Shown one piece after another: positions 5,760 through 15,200 of a stretch of DNA of 23,991 bases. A program made the translations under genes and the position numbers. This stretch comes from Thermoflexales bacterium (lineage in GTDB: Bacteria; Chloroflexota; Anaerolineae; Fen-1058). The notes beneath the pieces were generated by a model. That model saw only the letters and a list, made by a program, of their open reading frames with translations. It was not told the DNA's origin and made no database searches. The stretch lies in the NCBI GenBank assembly GCA_016931085.1, contig JAFGFO010000369.1, positions 1-23,991 of the forward strand. Direction: 5' to 3'. Position 1 is the stretch's first letter; each line of letters opens with the position of its first letter.

Positions 5760-8097
5760 AGCGCAGCCAGGCATCGCGCCAACCGCGAAAGACCTGCAGC
5801 AGGCGCTCCTTGCGGATGTTCCACCCGGCTCGCCAGGCCGGGGCCCGCACGGCTTCCCAGGCCTGCCGGCTGACGTCGCCGCCGCTCACTCCGCGGCCAT
5901 ACTGCTCGTAGCTATAATTCCCGACGATGGTCTGGATGGCCGCCCGCCCCTCGGGCATCGCCACGCCAAACAACTCGCCGCGCTCGTGCGGCGTGTCATG
6001 CGGGCTTAAGGTGACGTCCAGCCAGGCCGTCAGGCGCATCAGGCGCGCATAAGCGCGCTGAACCGTGCTCAGGCCGTACAAATTGAGCCGCTCGCCGGCT
6101 TTCCCCAGGCCCGCCCCCGACACCACCAGCAGCAGCGCCTCGATGGGATGCAGGCTCCAACTGTCAACGCCGGCCCAGATCAGGAGCCAGGCCACGGCCA
6201 GGATCAACAAGCCAACGGTCACCAAGCCAATGACGAAGAGCCGCCGGTCGACAGTCGCGCGTGCGAGGTTCGTGTCTCCCTCGAAGACACCAGGGTCTAT
6301 GTCCTCCAGCTCATCAGGCCCCAAAGGCGGTGGGAATGGCGCCATGGGTGCGTCGAGTGAGCGGCTGGGGTCGGGCGTTGGCGTGGGCGGCGGCGGGGTC
6401 GGGCGGATGACAACCGGACGTGAGGAGGTAGGCTCGAATGGTATCCAGCCATAGCGAGGGAAGTAAATCTCTACCCAGCTATGGCTGTCTTTTTCTTGAA
6501 CGCGGTACACGTCAGTCCGCTCGTCCAGCGTCCCCTGGGCAAAGCCGGCCACCACACGCGCCGGCAGCCCCACAGAGCGCGCCAAGACCGTCATGCCGGA
6601 CGCGTAATAATCGCAATAACCACGCTTAGTGTCAAACAAAAGATACTCCACCAGGTCCCGATTGGAAGGGGGTTGGGCGATCTGGTTGTCGTAGCTAACA
6701 TTCTCCCGCATCCACTGTTCGAGTGCGGTGGCTTTGTCATAAGCGTTATCGTAGGGGGCGGTGATGGCCTGGGCCAGCTCGCGCACCCGGTCTGGCAGCG
6801 CCTCTGGCAAGCCGAGAAAATGAGCCTGCACCCAGCTTGGATAATCCTGCCCGGCCTGGCGCAAGCTGTCTACATCGGCCGTGCTGACCCACGAAACGAC
6901 CTGGTAGCCGGTGCCCGGCACGAACGCGCGGCTGGCCGTGCTCATCGCCGGGTCGAGCGCCTGGCCCGAGACGAGCCACCCCTCGATCTGAAGGGGGATA
7001 CTAAACCAGTAGGGTTGTGAGGCAGCGAACACGATGCTGACAGCTTCGCGATAGATGGCGAAGGTTTGGGTGACAGGCTCGCGGCGATAAGGCGTCTCCG
7101 GGTAGAGATCCCGGGCGCCGTCTACCGAGAGCATCGCCAGGTCCGTAGCGACCCAGCCACTGCCGGTATAGTGATCGTAGGCCGTGGCACGCCAATAACT
7201 TGGCCGGGAGCTGACCACGCCCATCACCAAGTCGTCGCCCAGTATGCGCGCGCCCTGGAGGGCGAGAAAACGTCCGAAAGGATTGGCGTACACCGGCCCG
7301 CGCGAGCGGAGCGACGAAAAGGCGCGGTTCCACGAGTCTTCGACCGTGCGCCACGGCCCCTCGACCCGCCGCCACCACTGCGCCGCCTGTGGGCTGCTGG
7401 CGGCGGCCGGCAAGGCCCACCCCAGCAGCACGACCGCCAGCGCCAGCGTAAAGCCAGCCTGCAGCACGTCAAATCTAAAATCTGGCGTAAAGCTCACCCA
7501 GTTTTGACGCCAATCCTGCTCCTGGCTCACCGCGTACGAACGCACAATCAACAGCAGCGCGACCACCAAAAACAACAACAAATAAAGCGTCAGGGCCGAT
7601 CCAACGTAATAATAGAGGTTCACCAGCAGGATCAGGCCGCTGGGCAGCACAACTCTCCACACCCGGTTCGTCCGCTGCGAGTACCAGACGGCAATGTAGG
7701 CGACCCACCAGGCCAGGAAGGCCATCCACAGGACGAAAATCAGGCTGTCGCGGCCGATCTCGTTGTGCGTCACCTGCCACAGCCACACGCTCAAGCGGCG
7801 ATAGATTTCCACCAGGCGCTCGCGGAAGCCCTCGTCTTGTGGGCTCACCTGCCAGCTCAAAAGGTAGACCTCCCAGGCCAGGCCGTACACCGCCGAAAAG
7901 CCATGGGCGATCCAAGATTTGAAGCGGCTGGTTGCCAAGGCCAAGCCAGCCACCAGCCCCCCCACGGCCACACCCCAAACCGTGTATAGGTCATCGGCCC
8001 AATCGGCCGCGATCATGGCCCACAAGACCAGGGTGATCATGATAAAGACCAATATAAAAGTCGTCCAGTCTATTGCCGTGCGTTCTTGTCTCATCAT
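5740..8097 (-). CDS. TgpA-like membrane transglutaminase (transglutaminase core plus DUF4129-like tail)
   Basis: About 785 residues. Seven or so N-terminal membrane segments (for example FILVFIMITLVLWAMI, LTLYLLLFLVVALLLIV, FTLALAVVLLGWAL) precede an exported domain with a transglutaminase core. Its catalytic residues are Cys in RGYCDYYAS (codon 6613-6615), His in DSHSWVEIY (6481-6483) and a third position in WIPFEPT (6433-6435), here Glu where Asp is also common. A Pro-rich linker (PTPPPPTPTPDPS), another membrane helix (LFVIGLVTVGLLILAVAW) and a DUF4129-like tail follow. Family role: membrane protein with a periplasmic/extracellular papain-like transamidase or protease domain; substrate unknown. 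ATG 8097 is chosen over GTG 8112 because the GTG overlaps the predicted extended -10 box. The next ATG, 8094, is equally possible and no good Shine-Dalgarno is visible. The 3' end overlaps the convergent gene. Confidence 0.9.
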   Translation of the reverse strand: MMRQERTAIDWTTFILVFIMITLVLWAMIAADWADDLYTVWGVAVGGLVAGLALATSRFKSWIAHGFSAVYGLAWEVYLLSWQVSPQDEGFRERLVEIYRRLSVWLWQVTHNEIGRDSLIFVLWMAFLAWWVAYIAVWYSQRTNRVWRVVLPSGLILLVNLYYYVGSALTLYLLLFLVVALLLIVRSYAVSQEQDWRQNWVSFTPDFRFDVLQAGFTLALAVVLLGWALPAAASSPQAAQWWRRVEGPWRTVEDSWNRAFSSLRSRGPVYANPFGRFLALQGARILGDDLVMGVVSSRPSYWRATAYDHYTGSGWVATDLAMLSVDGARDLYPETPYRREPVTQTFAIYREAVSIVFAASQPYWFSIPLQIEGWLVSGQALDPAMSTASRAFVPGTGYQVVSWVSTADVDSLRQAGQDYPSWVQAHFLGLPEALPDRVRELAQAITAPYDNAYDKATALEQWMRENVSYDNQIAQPPSNRDLVEYLLFDTKRGYCDYYASGMTVLARSVGLPARVVAGFAQGTLDERTDVYRVQEKDSHSWVEIYFPRYGWIPFEPTSSRPVVIRPTPPPPTPTPDPSRSLDAPMAPFPPPLGPDELEDIDPGVFEGDTNLARATVDRRLFVIGLVTVGLLILAVAWLLIWAGVDSWSLHPIEALLLVVSGAGLGKAGERLNLYGLSTVQRAYARLMRLTAWLDVTLSPHDTPHERGELFGVAMPEGRAAIQTIVGNYSYEQYGRGVSGGDVSRQAWEAVRAPAWRAGWNIRKERLLQVFRGWRDAWLRFSRQFE

Positions 8098-8102
8098 CTC
8101 AC

Positions 8103-8132
8103 ATTGTATCACAACTTTTAGCAGAACGCCAC
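8103..8132 (-). promoter_or_regulatory. Promoter of the transglutaminase gene, extended -10 type
   Basis: On the - strand, TGATACAAT (8103-8111) forms an extended -10. The -35 zone contains GTGGCGTTCTGCT (8120-8132), nearly the same as at the smc promoter. The predicted start is near 8096, so the message would be leaderless or almost so. Confidence 0.5.
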
Positions 8133-8200
8133 ATACCCCGGGTGGGATGGGGATTCGAAGCGCCCCCTGACGGCAAGTAGCAGAAAATAGGCAATGCGGC

Positions 8201-8206
8201 TATAAT
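8201..8206 (+). promoter_or_regulatory. -10 box upstream of the FemAB-like gene
   Basis: Perfect TATAAT 18 bases before the ATG at 8225. No convincing -35 box is seen at the usual spacing, so this is a partial promoter call. Confidence 0.45.
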
Positions 8207-8224
8207 TGCAGTGGAGAAAACCGC

Positions 8225-9256
8225 ATGACTCGACGCTTGATTGAACCTGCCCCGGCCGAGTGGGATAGCTTCGTCGCTTCCCACCCGGCCGGGCACATCC
8301 TTCAAACATGGGCCTGGGGCGCGCTCAAGACGCGCTTTGGCTGGCAGGCGGCCCGCCTGGCATTGACCGACGGGGCACGCCTGGTAGCCGGCGCCCAGGT
8401 GCTCTTTCGCCGCTTGCCGCTGCGACTGGGCACAATCGCTTACGTGCCGCGCGGCCCGCTGGTGGATCGGGACGACGAGCAGACGGTCCACAGCCTGCAG
8501 GACAGCCTCGACCAGCTCTGCCGCGCCCAGCGCGCCGCCTGGCTCAAGATCGAGCCGGAAGCAGCAAATAGCAAATATCAAATAGCAGGATGCAAATTGC
8601 AACCCAGCTCGCACACCGTTCAGCCGCCGCGGACGATCGTGGTCGATTTGCGCGGCAGCGAGGAAGAGCTGCTAGCTCGCATGCATGCCAAGACGCGCTA
8701 CAACATCCGGCTGGCCGGGCGCAAGGGCGTGACAGTGCGCAGCGGGACGGCCGAGGATCTGGATGCTTTTTATGCCTTGATGGAGACCACCGGCACGCGC
8801 GATGGCTTTGGCGTGCACAGCCTGGACTATTACCGCGCCGCTTTCGAGTTATTTGTCCTACCTGGCCACGCGCGCTTGCTGTTGGCCCAGGTGGGGGACA
8901 CGGTCGTGGCCGGGGTGATGGTCTTTGCCTTAGGTGAAGCTGGGCAGGGCCGGGCCTGGTATTTTTATGGCGCTTCGGGCGATGCGCACCGCGACAAGAT
9001 GCCCAATTACGCATTGCAATGGGAAGCGATGCGCTGGGCGCGCGAGATCGGCTGTGTGAGCTACGATTTGTGGGGTATCCCCGACGAAGACGAGAGCAAG
9101 CTGGAAGCGCACTATCTCGAGCGTCACGACGGATTGTGGGGCGTGTATCGCTTCAAACGCGGCTTCGGCGGGCGCGTCATCCGCTACGCGGGCGCTTATG
9201 ACCGCGTGTACAACCCATGGTTATATCGCCTGGGCAGATTAATTATTAATTATTAA
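8225..9256 (+). CDS. FemAB/FemX-family peptidoglycan-type aminoacyltransferase (GNAT fold)
   Basis: 343 residues, starting at ATG 8225 after GGAG (8212-8215). Seen: an N-terminal half with GHILQTWAWGALKTRFGW and IAYVPRGPLVD, then HAKTRYNIRLAGRKGV, a second GNAT-like half with FYALMETTGTRDGF, YALQWEAMRWAREIG and YDLWGIPDE, and a closing GVYRFKRGFGG. This order is typical of the FemAB family, which uses aminoacyl-tRNA to add residues to the peptidoglycan stem peptide; related proteins act on other substrates. Residues ~113-126 hold an unusual segment encoded by AGCAAAT-type repeats. It is divergent from the transglutaminase gene. Its last codons and stop lie in a heptamer repeat, directly against the stop of the next gene. 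Confidence 0.88.
   Translation: MTRRLIEPAPAEWDSFVASHPAGHILQTWAWGALKTRFGWQAARLALTDGARLVAGAQVLFRRLPLRLGTIAYVPRGPLVDRDDEQTVHSLQDSLDQLCRAQRAAWLKIEPEAANSKYQIAGCKLQPSSHTVQPPRTIVVDLRGSEEELLARMHAKTRYNIRLAGRKGVTVRSGTAEDLDAFYALMETTGTRDGFGVHSLDYYRAAFELFVLPGHARLLLAQVGDTVVAGVMVFALGEAGQGRAWYFYGASGDAHRDKMPNYALQWEAMRWAREIGCVSYDLWGIPDEDESKLEAHYLERHDGLWGVYRFKRGFGGRVIRYAGAYDRVYNPWLYRLGRLIINY
8561..8602. repeat. AGCAAAT-type short tandem repeat inside the FemAB-like gene
   Basis: Degenerate 7-base units (AGCAAAT, AGCAAAT, ATCAAAT, then GCAAATT-like). They are kept in frame and encode a segment around ANSKYQIAGCKLQ, between the strand LKIEPE and QPPRTIVVDL, probably a surface loop. Confidence 0.6.
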
Positions 9257-9261
9257 TTATT
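9241..9261. repeat. Three tandem AATTATT heptamers spanning two stop codons
   Basis: AATTATT occurs three times without interruption. It encodes the C-terminal IINY and stop of the FemAB-like protein (TAA 9254-9256) and, on the other strand, the TAA (9257-9259) of the giant surface protein. The two stop codons abut. Confidence 0.9.
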
Positions 9262-12200
9262 CCCCGTGAGTTTTGAGCACCACCGGTAGATAGACTTGGT
9301 AATGATGCTCTGGCTCGGGAAGAATGTCGATGGTATACGTGCCGGTGACTATGCCGCCGGCATTCGCCGCTGTGACGGTGATGAACTTGAGGCCAGGTGC
9401 GCTCCATGTGAAGACGAGCGTGTCGCTGATCCCGCCTGTGTGGGTCACGCCATACTGGCTCGCCGCGCCGACTCGCCAGGTGTAGGTGATGGGGGTCGTG
9501 GCTGCCGGTGGGCCGACGGTGGCCGTGAAGGTATAGGCGGTGTCGAGCGTCCCGCTCAGCGGACCGGCGATGGTGACATCCTGGGGCGGCACAAGGACGG
9601 GACCCTCGACCGCAAAGGCAGCCCGGCTGCTGCCAGAGCCGCTGGTGTGGCTGAAATAGGCCGTGTTGGTGATGGATCGCCCGTAAAAGTCAGGCCGGGA
9701 GGTGACGGTCGCCCGGATGGCGAAGGTGAGGTGCTGGCCGGCCGAGATGTCTCCCTGCCAATCCAGGTCACTCCCCACTATGCCGGCCGGCAAGCTATCG
9801 GTGACAATCACGCCACCGGCATGACCGTCCCCGCTGTTGGTGACCGTGATCAGGTAAGTGATGACGTCGCCCGGACGCACCGGGATAGGTGTGCACGTGA
9901 TTTGCTTAGTAATGGATAAAACGACCGCCGGCGGCTTGCTCTCGACACTCAAAACGGCACAGTCTTTGCCAGAGCCGGCGTTGGCCGAGCTAAAGTAGGC
10001 GGTATTCGTGATGGATTGGCCATAAAAGCTCGGGGTGCTTGTGACGACAGCCGTAAAAGCGATGGTGTGCGCGCTGCGCGCCGCGATATCGCTTGACCAG
10101 AGCATGCCATCCGGTGGAAGCAGGGCGGCGCCACCTGATGTGATCCAATCGCCAAAGCCAATCCCGGCCGGCAAGCTGTCGCTCACGATCACCCCGCGTG
10201 CAAGGCTCTCGCCGCTGTTGGTGATCGCGATGGTGTAGGTCACGACGCCGCCCAACGACAGGGCCTCCGCCGGCGATACCGTCTTGGCCATGCTCAAAGC
10301 AGGTAGACCCAGCAGTGTGACTGTGTACGATGTGCTGACCACACCCATGCTATTGGCAGCGGTAACGGTGATGAGCTTGGGACCAGGCGTGCTCCAGGTG
10401 AAGATGAGCGTGTCGCTGATGCCGCCTATGTGGGTCACGCTGTACGGACTCGCCGTACTGATTTGCGTGTAAGGCCCGCTTGTCCTTGCTGATCTGCTGC
10501 CTTGCCCCGCCAATTTGCCGACTTGCTTTGCTGACTTGCTGATTTGCTGATTTGCTTCAACTTGCCAGGTGTAGGTGATGGGGAGGGTGGTCGCGGACGG
10601 GCTGACAGCGGCAGTGAAGGTGTACACGGCCTGGACCAGGCCACTGAGCGAGCCGGTGACGGTCAGCTCGGCCGGTGGCAGGCCAACCACGACGCGCGTC
10701 GCCGCCGTGATCACGCTGACGGGATTGAGGGCAGTGGCGACCGCCGTGTACACGCCGCTGGCGGTGTAAACGTGTGTCACGCTTGCGCCGCTGCCAATAG
10801 AGCCGTCACCCAACGCCCAGAAGTAGCTCGCACCGCTGTCACTTACACTGGCCGTCAGCAGCGTGGCCTGGCCCAATACGGTCGGGCCGTCGTTCATCAC
10901 ATCCAGGGCAGAGAGCGGCGCCTCGCCTCCGCGTGGCTCGCCGGCCGGCGCATGTCCTGGCGCGCCGATCGCCCACGCGCCAGGCAGGCTGCCCACCGTG
11001 GCCGTCACCAGATCGAGATCGGCGTTCACGGTCGAAGTGTACGCTATCCATTGGCCATCGCCGGCGTAACGATAGAGTTGTAGGACGCTCTCGTCCAGGC
11101 TGCCCAATCCGGCCTCGTCGTAACACAGGCTTAATGTGCCGCTCAACGTGCCGCTCGTGTTGGCCGTGATCCAGTAGCGGCGCGGCAGCGGGCGATAGCC
11201 TAACTGGGCTGTGGGATAAGCGTAGCCCAAAGTCGTGGTGACCGTAGAAAGCGATATGGCGTTGCTCAAGGATATTTGGGCGCATGTGTCGCCAAAAAGG
11301 TACACGCCAGGGCTAGAGATCGGCAAGGCGTGCGATAGCGCTCCAGTCGCGACGCGGGTGTAGAGAGGCTCGTCGATGGGGCGGCAGGGAAATCCATCCG
11401 CGCTGCCCTCGCTGACATTCATCAGCCAGTCGCCCTCGCTGGCCGCCACCTCCCCCCAGACCTGCAGTTGGCCGTGCGCCCCGCTCAACAGGAAAACGCA
11501 GTACCACACGGCCTCGCGCCCGACCACCCCCTGGAATTGCCAGCCGGATTGGCAGCCGGCGCCCGAGACCGTGTGTTCCAGGTAATTGAAGCCGCCCGGC
11601 AGCGTGTCGGTGATAAAGGCATTCTGCACGTGGCCAGCCGTGTTGGTGTAGAAAAGTGTGTATACCAACACCTGGCCAGGGAAGGCCCAGTCAGGCTTGG
11701 ATGACTTGAAGGTGGTGAGGCTCTTTTGCCAAACCGTGGCCGAGGCGTGTTGAGCCGTCGTCTGGTCGGTAGACACAGCCACGGTGTTGGTGTAGGACAC
11801 GACCAACTCGTCGACTGTTGCCAGAAAATCGAGCGTTTCTGATCTGCCCAGTCCCAGTAAGGGAATGGTCGTGGTAGCGTAATTGCCGCGTGTTATCCAT
11901 TGCATGGAGTTGAACGGACTGAAACTGGTGTGAGCGCCCCAGGTGTCGGTAAAGATCAAGCCGCTGGCCGTGTAAGAGCCTGTGTTCGTCACACGGATGC
12001 GATATAGAATGGAACCGCCGGGGGAGGCTGCCAGAGGTGGGCCAGCCTTGCTCAAGACCAATATGGGGCGCAGCAAGCGCGTGCTCCAGGTGTCGGTTTT
12101 GGGCGGTATGCCGATCGTGGAAATCGTCGCCCGGCTGCCAAGCCAGGTCAAATCGGGCGGCAAGGGCGCGTTGACTCGCATGTGGATGGTCAGGGTATAG

Positions 12201-15200
12201 GCTTCGCCAGTATGGGGCACCGCCATGTCGCGAAAAACGGCCTCAGATACTTGCTCCACGTCCATCGCGGTGGCCGTGTAGGTGATAAAGCTCAAGTGAG
12301 GATCATAGTCCAGCGTCAAAGCCATCTCGCGCGGGGTTGAGCCATCGTTACTATAAACGACGGTGTAGGTAATGGCGTCGCCGGCGGGCGCCTCTGCCGG
12401 CCCACGCAACCGGACGTGAGGGTTGGTCACTTTGAACGGTGTCGTGATGGTCCACGCCAACGGCGACTGATCCAGGCCCGGAGTAGTGGAGGTGCTGTCC
12501 CACGCCAGGGTGTTGGTGACAACAGTGGTGGTCACCGGAAAGCCGGAGATAGCTTGCAGAGTGAGCGTGATGTGCCCACTGCCACTAGAAGGCACAGTGG
12601 AGTAGTGCCACACCAGGCGGTGATGAGCGCTGTCCACGACGTCCGGTGGTGGGTCAGCCCGCACATAGGCCAGGTAGGTGTCGTAGGTCTCGGTGATCAC
12701 CAGGTCGGTGTAATCCGTGCTCGGGCTGGTATCGGTATAGGCCAGGCTGTATGTGATCAGGTCGCCGGCGCGCAGGTCGCCCTGGGGAGTCGTTATCCTG
12801 GCCACGAGTCCCAACACGCGGAATTCGTCGCGTTGGCCCGGCGGCATGGCCAGGGAGAAATCGCTATAATGGCGATCAAAGGGCGGCTCCCCCGGATGGG
12901 CGCTGTAATCGACCAGGTAAGCGTTGTTGGTATGGCTCAAGCCGGGCATGGCCGAGGGCAACACATCGAGCATGTAGCTCAGGACGAAATCGCCTGAGCT
13001 AAAGTAAGGACAAACCCAGTTGATGTCCCAGCACAAAGTCCCAGTCGCCCCGGTCTGAGGCTTGGAGCTAAAGGAGGCGCCGCCGCAGCCCGGCGGCGGG
13101 TCGAGCTCGGGCGCGGAGCTCACGCGCACGCCAGGCGGCAGCTCATCGCACACGCGTACATCGTAAGCATTGGCGTTGCTTTGGGTGCTGTTCCTGAGCG
13201 TGGTGGTAAAGCTCAGGTCTGTGCTGTTGACTTCGTAATCGGCCTGCCCCAAGCGCCGGGTTGCAAACAGGCCACCCCCCGAGATCCCCATGTAGGGCTG
13301 GCCGAGTCGGACCGTGGCAGAACGCGGGGTGGCGGCCACGGGGGGCTTACCAGGCATTGACCAGTAGAGAAGCGCGCTGTTGTCGGCCATTTGGGCAAGA
13401 GCGAAATCCAGGTACTGGTTCCACGGCAAGATGGAGCCTTCGCCGACAAAAACAGGCGCACCCGCCACGTCAAGGCCAGACATCACAGCCTGGTAAGTGG
13501 CGGTGAAAACGGCCGGCAAGCTGTAGGCCGTGTTGTCCACTGTATCTACAGTCCATGTCATCGCCTCGCGTATCCTGCTGTAAAGAGCTGAGCCTGCCCC
13601 GGTGACCGGCTGGCTGGCCGCCAGGGCGCCCTGCCAGTGAAAGCTGCCGCTGATGTAGTGAAAGCCGCGCGGCAGCGTGTCCGTAAAGGCCGGGGTGTAA
13701 AGAAGCGTCCGGCCACCCACCTTGGTCACCAAAGTGTACACCACCGTGCTGCCGATCGCCAGGTTGGTGTTCGGCCAGGCCGTCTTTTGAATAAAGAGCG
13801 AGTCATCATGACCTGTGGCGCGAGTGCTCATGGGCGTTTGATAGACGCCTGTGCCAAGCGCCTGGCCCGGCAGCGTCTCGTAGCGGATTTGAGCCGTGCA
13901 ACTGAACTGGCTGCCTACGACGATCGTCGGCGGCAGGGTGGCCGTGACCTGGCGGATGGGCAACCAACGTTGGTTAGCCGTCAAAAGCGGGGTGGTCCAG
14001 GTGAGTACCGTGACGTCACCCTGGGTCGCCCAGCCGTCTGGCTCAGGATAAGCCGGGTGCTCATAATGCAGGCCCGGCCCCAACGTGGCTGTCAGCACCA
14101 ACTTGTAGGCTGCCGGCCGCAAATCCAGGTCCCAACTCTCAATTGAAATCCTCACCCGGTCACCACCCTGGGTCAGTTGCGGGTCAGAGCGCAGATAGGC
14201 CATAGTCACCAGCGGCTGGTACACTTCGGGGCGCACCAACACGATGCTGACAAGCGGATTGTCCGTTTCGTCTTCCTTGAAATAATGCGTGTAGCCGGCG
14301 GCGGTGGGACTGACGGCACAGCCCGGCGTGCCGCACCAACGCAAAATGGGCTGAAACAGCAGCGGCGTGTTGTGGGGGATTTCGCCTGCCACCCCACCCA
14401 GGAAATAGTGCTGGCGCAGCCGGGCGTAAAGGGTGTAGACCAAGGTCTGGGCCAGCGAGCCGGTGTTGGTGACGGTGCGTGGGGGAAATTCAACCTGTGT
14501 GAAACGCGTGTTGAAGCGCGCTTGGGGGTCCAAGCCGGCTTGATCCGTGCTGACTAGAGCCGTCTCGCTTGCCCCGGTCAGTGAGATGCCATCGCGCAGC
14601 AGCACGCGCGGCACGGCATTGTAGACGACAGCACCCTGGGGAATGGTGAATACAACGGTCAGCGTCACCGCTTCGCCGGCGACAGCCTGGCGGGCGTTGT
14701 TCGTGTCGGTCACAATCGCGCTGGCGTGTGCTTTGGCGATCTGGGCATTCGTGTCCAGGAAATGGTAAACGTATCTCGAGGGGCTATTCGTCGTGCCGCT
14801 GCCGTCCCCTAGCCTGGCGTCCGCTTTGTCCGTAAGCAAGGCGCGCAGGACGTGGCCGGCGCCGGCCACGCGGGCGGTGATGGTGACGTAGGCCGAGGCA
14901 CCGGCAGCCAGCTTGCCTAGCGTCCACGTCAACACATAACCGCTTTGCACGTTACCGGCCTGGGTCGAGGTGGGCGGCGTCACGGACTGGATTTCCAGGC
15001 CTGGCGGCAGGGTGTTTTGAATATAATTTTGGCGATCGGCCTCCGCCAACCCCCTGTTCTCCAGGCGGATGGCATAAGTCACGCGGGAGCCTATAGAAAG
15101 CGGGGCGGGGCTTGTCTCGATCACCCCTCCGGGCGGATCACTGCTCAGTGTAAGGCTCAAAGTCGGCCTGAGCAGCGGCGCCGCCTGGCTAAAATTCGCC

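Noticed and set aside
7066..7989. Open frame of 307 codons antisense to the transglutaminase gene
   Set aside because: Its His/Gln/Arg-rich sequence is what membrane-helix codons give in reverse; no start site or domain seen.
8133..8175. Possible tRNA remnant (GATTCGAA T-loop-like sequence with C/G-rich flanks)
   Set aside because: The flanking stems do not pair at T-arm spacing and no other tRNA arm can be drawn. The GATTCGAAGCG core matches the 19-kb repeat better.
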